Source: Actinobacteria bacterium UBA2272
Lineage (GTDB): Bacteria > Actinomycetota > Coriobacteriia > Anaerosomatales > Anaerosomataceae
NCBI GenBank assembly: GCA_002347725.1
Contig: DDXA01000001.1
Coordinates: 186,001-250,000, forward strand
DNA: 64,000 nucleotides
Reading direction: 5' to 3'
Positions 63,893-64,000 of this stretch are shown in pieces. The notes beneath the pieces are model-generated. The model saw only the letters and a list, made by a program, of their open reading frames with translations. It did not search any database and was not told where the DNA came from. The position numbers and the translations under genes are program-made. Numbering within the stretch: position 1 is the first letter of the stretch; each line of letters begins with the position of its first letter.

Positions 63893-64000
63893 GCGACCCT
63901 CCCATAAGTCCCCTCGCGCCCCCCAATGATACCCGATGCGCGGTCCGAGGGTGACCCCGATGCGCCCATGATAGCGGTATCACCAACGATGAACCAGCCT
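63893..64000. other. Window-edge intergenic region
   Basis: No coding start is seen. It holds the TATCAT-like element for the membrane protein gene. It also has a short palindrome with arms TGATA and TATCA (63969-63982), whose half-sites resemble those at the his promoter. Whether another gene lies beyond the edge cannot be judged. Confidence 0.3.

Noticed and set aside
63969..63982. Second copy of the his operator at the right edge
   Set aside because: Only 5-base arms are shared and the spacer differs; TGATA/TATCA half-sites can arise from -10 elements by chance.

Overview
The window is about 64 kb of high-GC DNA from what looks like a Gram-positive bacterium, most likely an anaerobic Actinomycetota lineage such as Coriobacteriia or a relative. 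Supporting signs are the many GTG starts, two secreted proteins with cell-wall-binding repeat 2 modules, a Gram-positive type LexA box (CGAAC-N4-GTTCG), a tryptophan T-box leader, class A penicillin-binding protein and pyrophosphate-type phosphofructokinase. The assignment is inferred from gene content and signals, not from a marker-gene search. No insertion sequence, prophage, integrase or CRISPR array is seen, and the window reads as chromosomal core with a surface-polysaccharide end.

Region by region. (1) 1-8181: surface glycan genes. A minus-strand operon with repeated GTGA stop/start overlaps carries a complete PglF/PglE/PglD/PglC-like set, the bacillosamine route, with glycosyltransferases at both ends. 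A divergent GT4 and another GT2 follow. (2) 8283-17934: branched-chain amino acid genes (leuD, leuB, ilvE, cimA) mixed with a flippase-like membrane protein, a class A PBP, an MFS permease and a fumarylacetoacetase-family enzyme. leuC is not present. (3) 18082-21879: a TrpR-like YerC/YecD regulator followed by dnaE. (4) 21967-30707: a full histidine operon, hisZGDCBHAF-(two extra genes)-hisIE, behind a clear promoter overlapped by a palindrome. (5) 30717-34709: three overlapping genes just downstream of hisIE. They encode an M48-like membrane protein that has lost its zinc-site residues, a trypsin-like protease with a membrane segment and an FHA-like tail, and a beta-propeller lipoprotein. This is the least explained module in the window.

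(6) 34784-35502: a ribbon-helix-helix/PIN toxin-antitoxin pair with its own promoter and operator. (7) 35541-43912: the trp operon trpE-GD-C-B2-F-B-A, controlled by a transcription-terminating T-box with a UGG specifier. It carries two different trpB genes. (8) 44127-49520: a 1797-residue cell-wall subtilase. (9) 49744-56663: nadE, a GNAT protein, class I aldolase, accD-accA, a PPi-type phosphofructokinase and a class II aldolase. (10) 56701-63892: an SOS-controlled UvrD-like helicase, an adenine deaminase, an MFS permease, a second cell-wall-binding-repeat protein, tRNA-Leu(CAA) and a small membrane protein.

Much of the window serves amino-acid biosynthesis (Leu/Ile, His, Trp). Genes are tightly packed and the only gene-free stretch above 300 bases is the trp T-box leader. 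Start sites were chosen from Shine-Dalgarno spacing, overlap with the upstream stop and domain limits.
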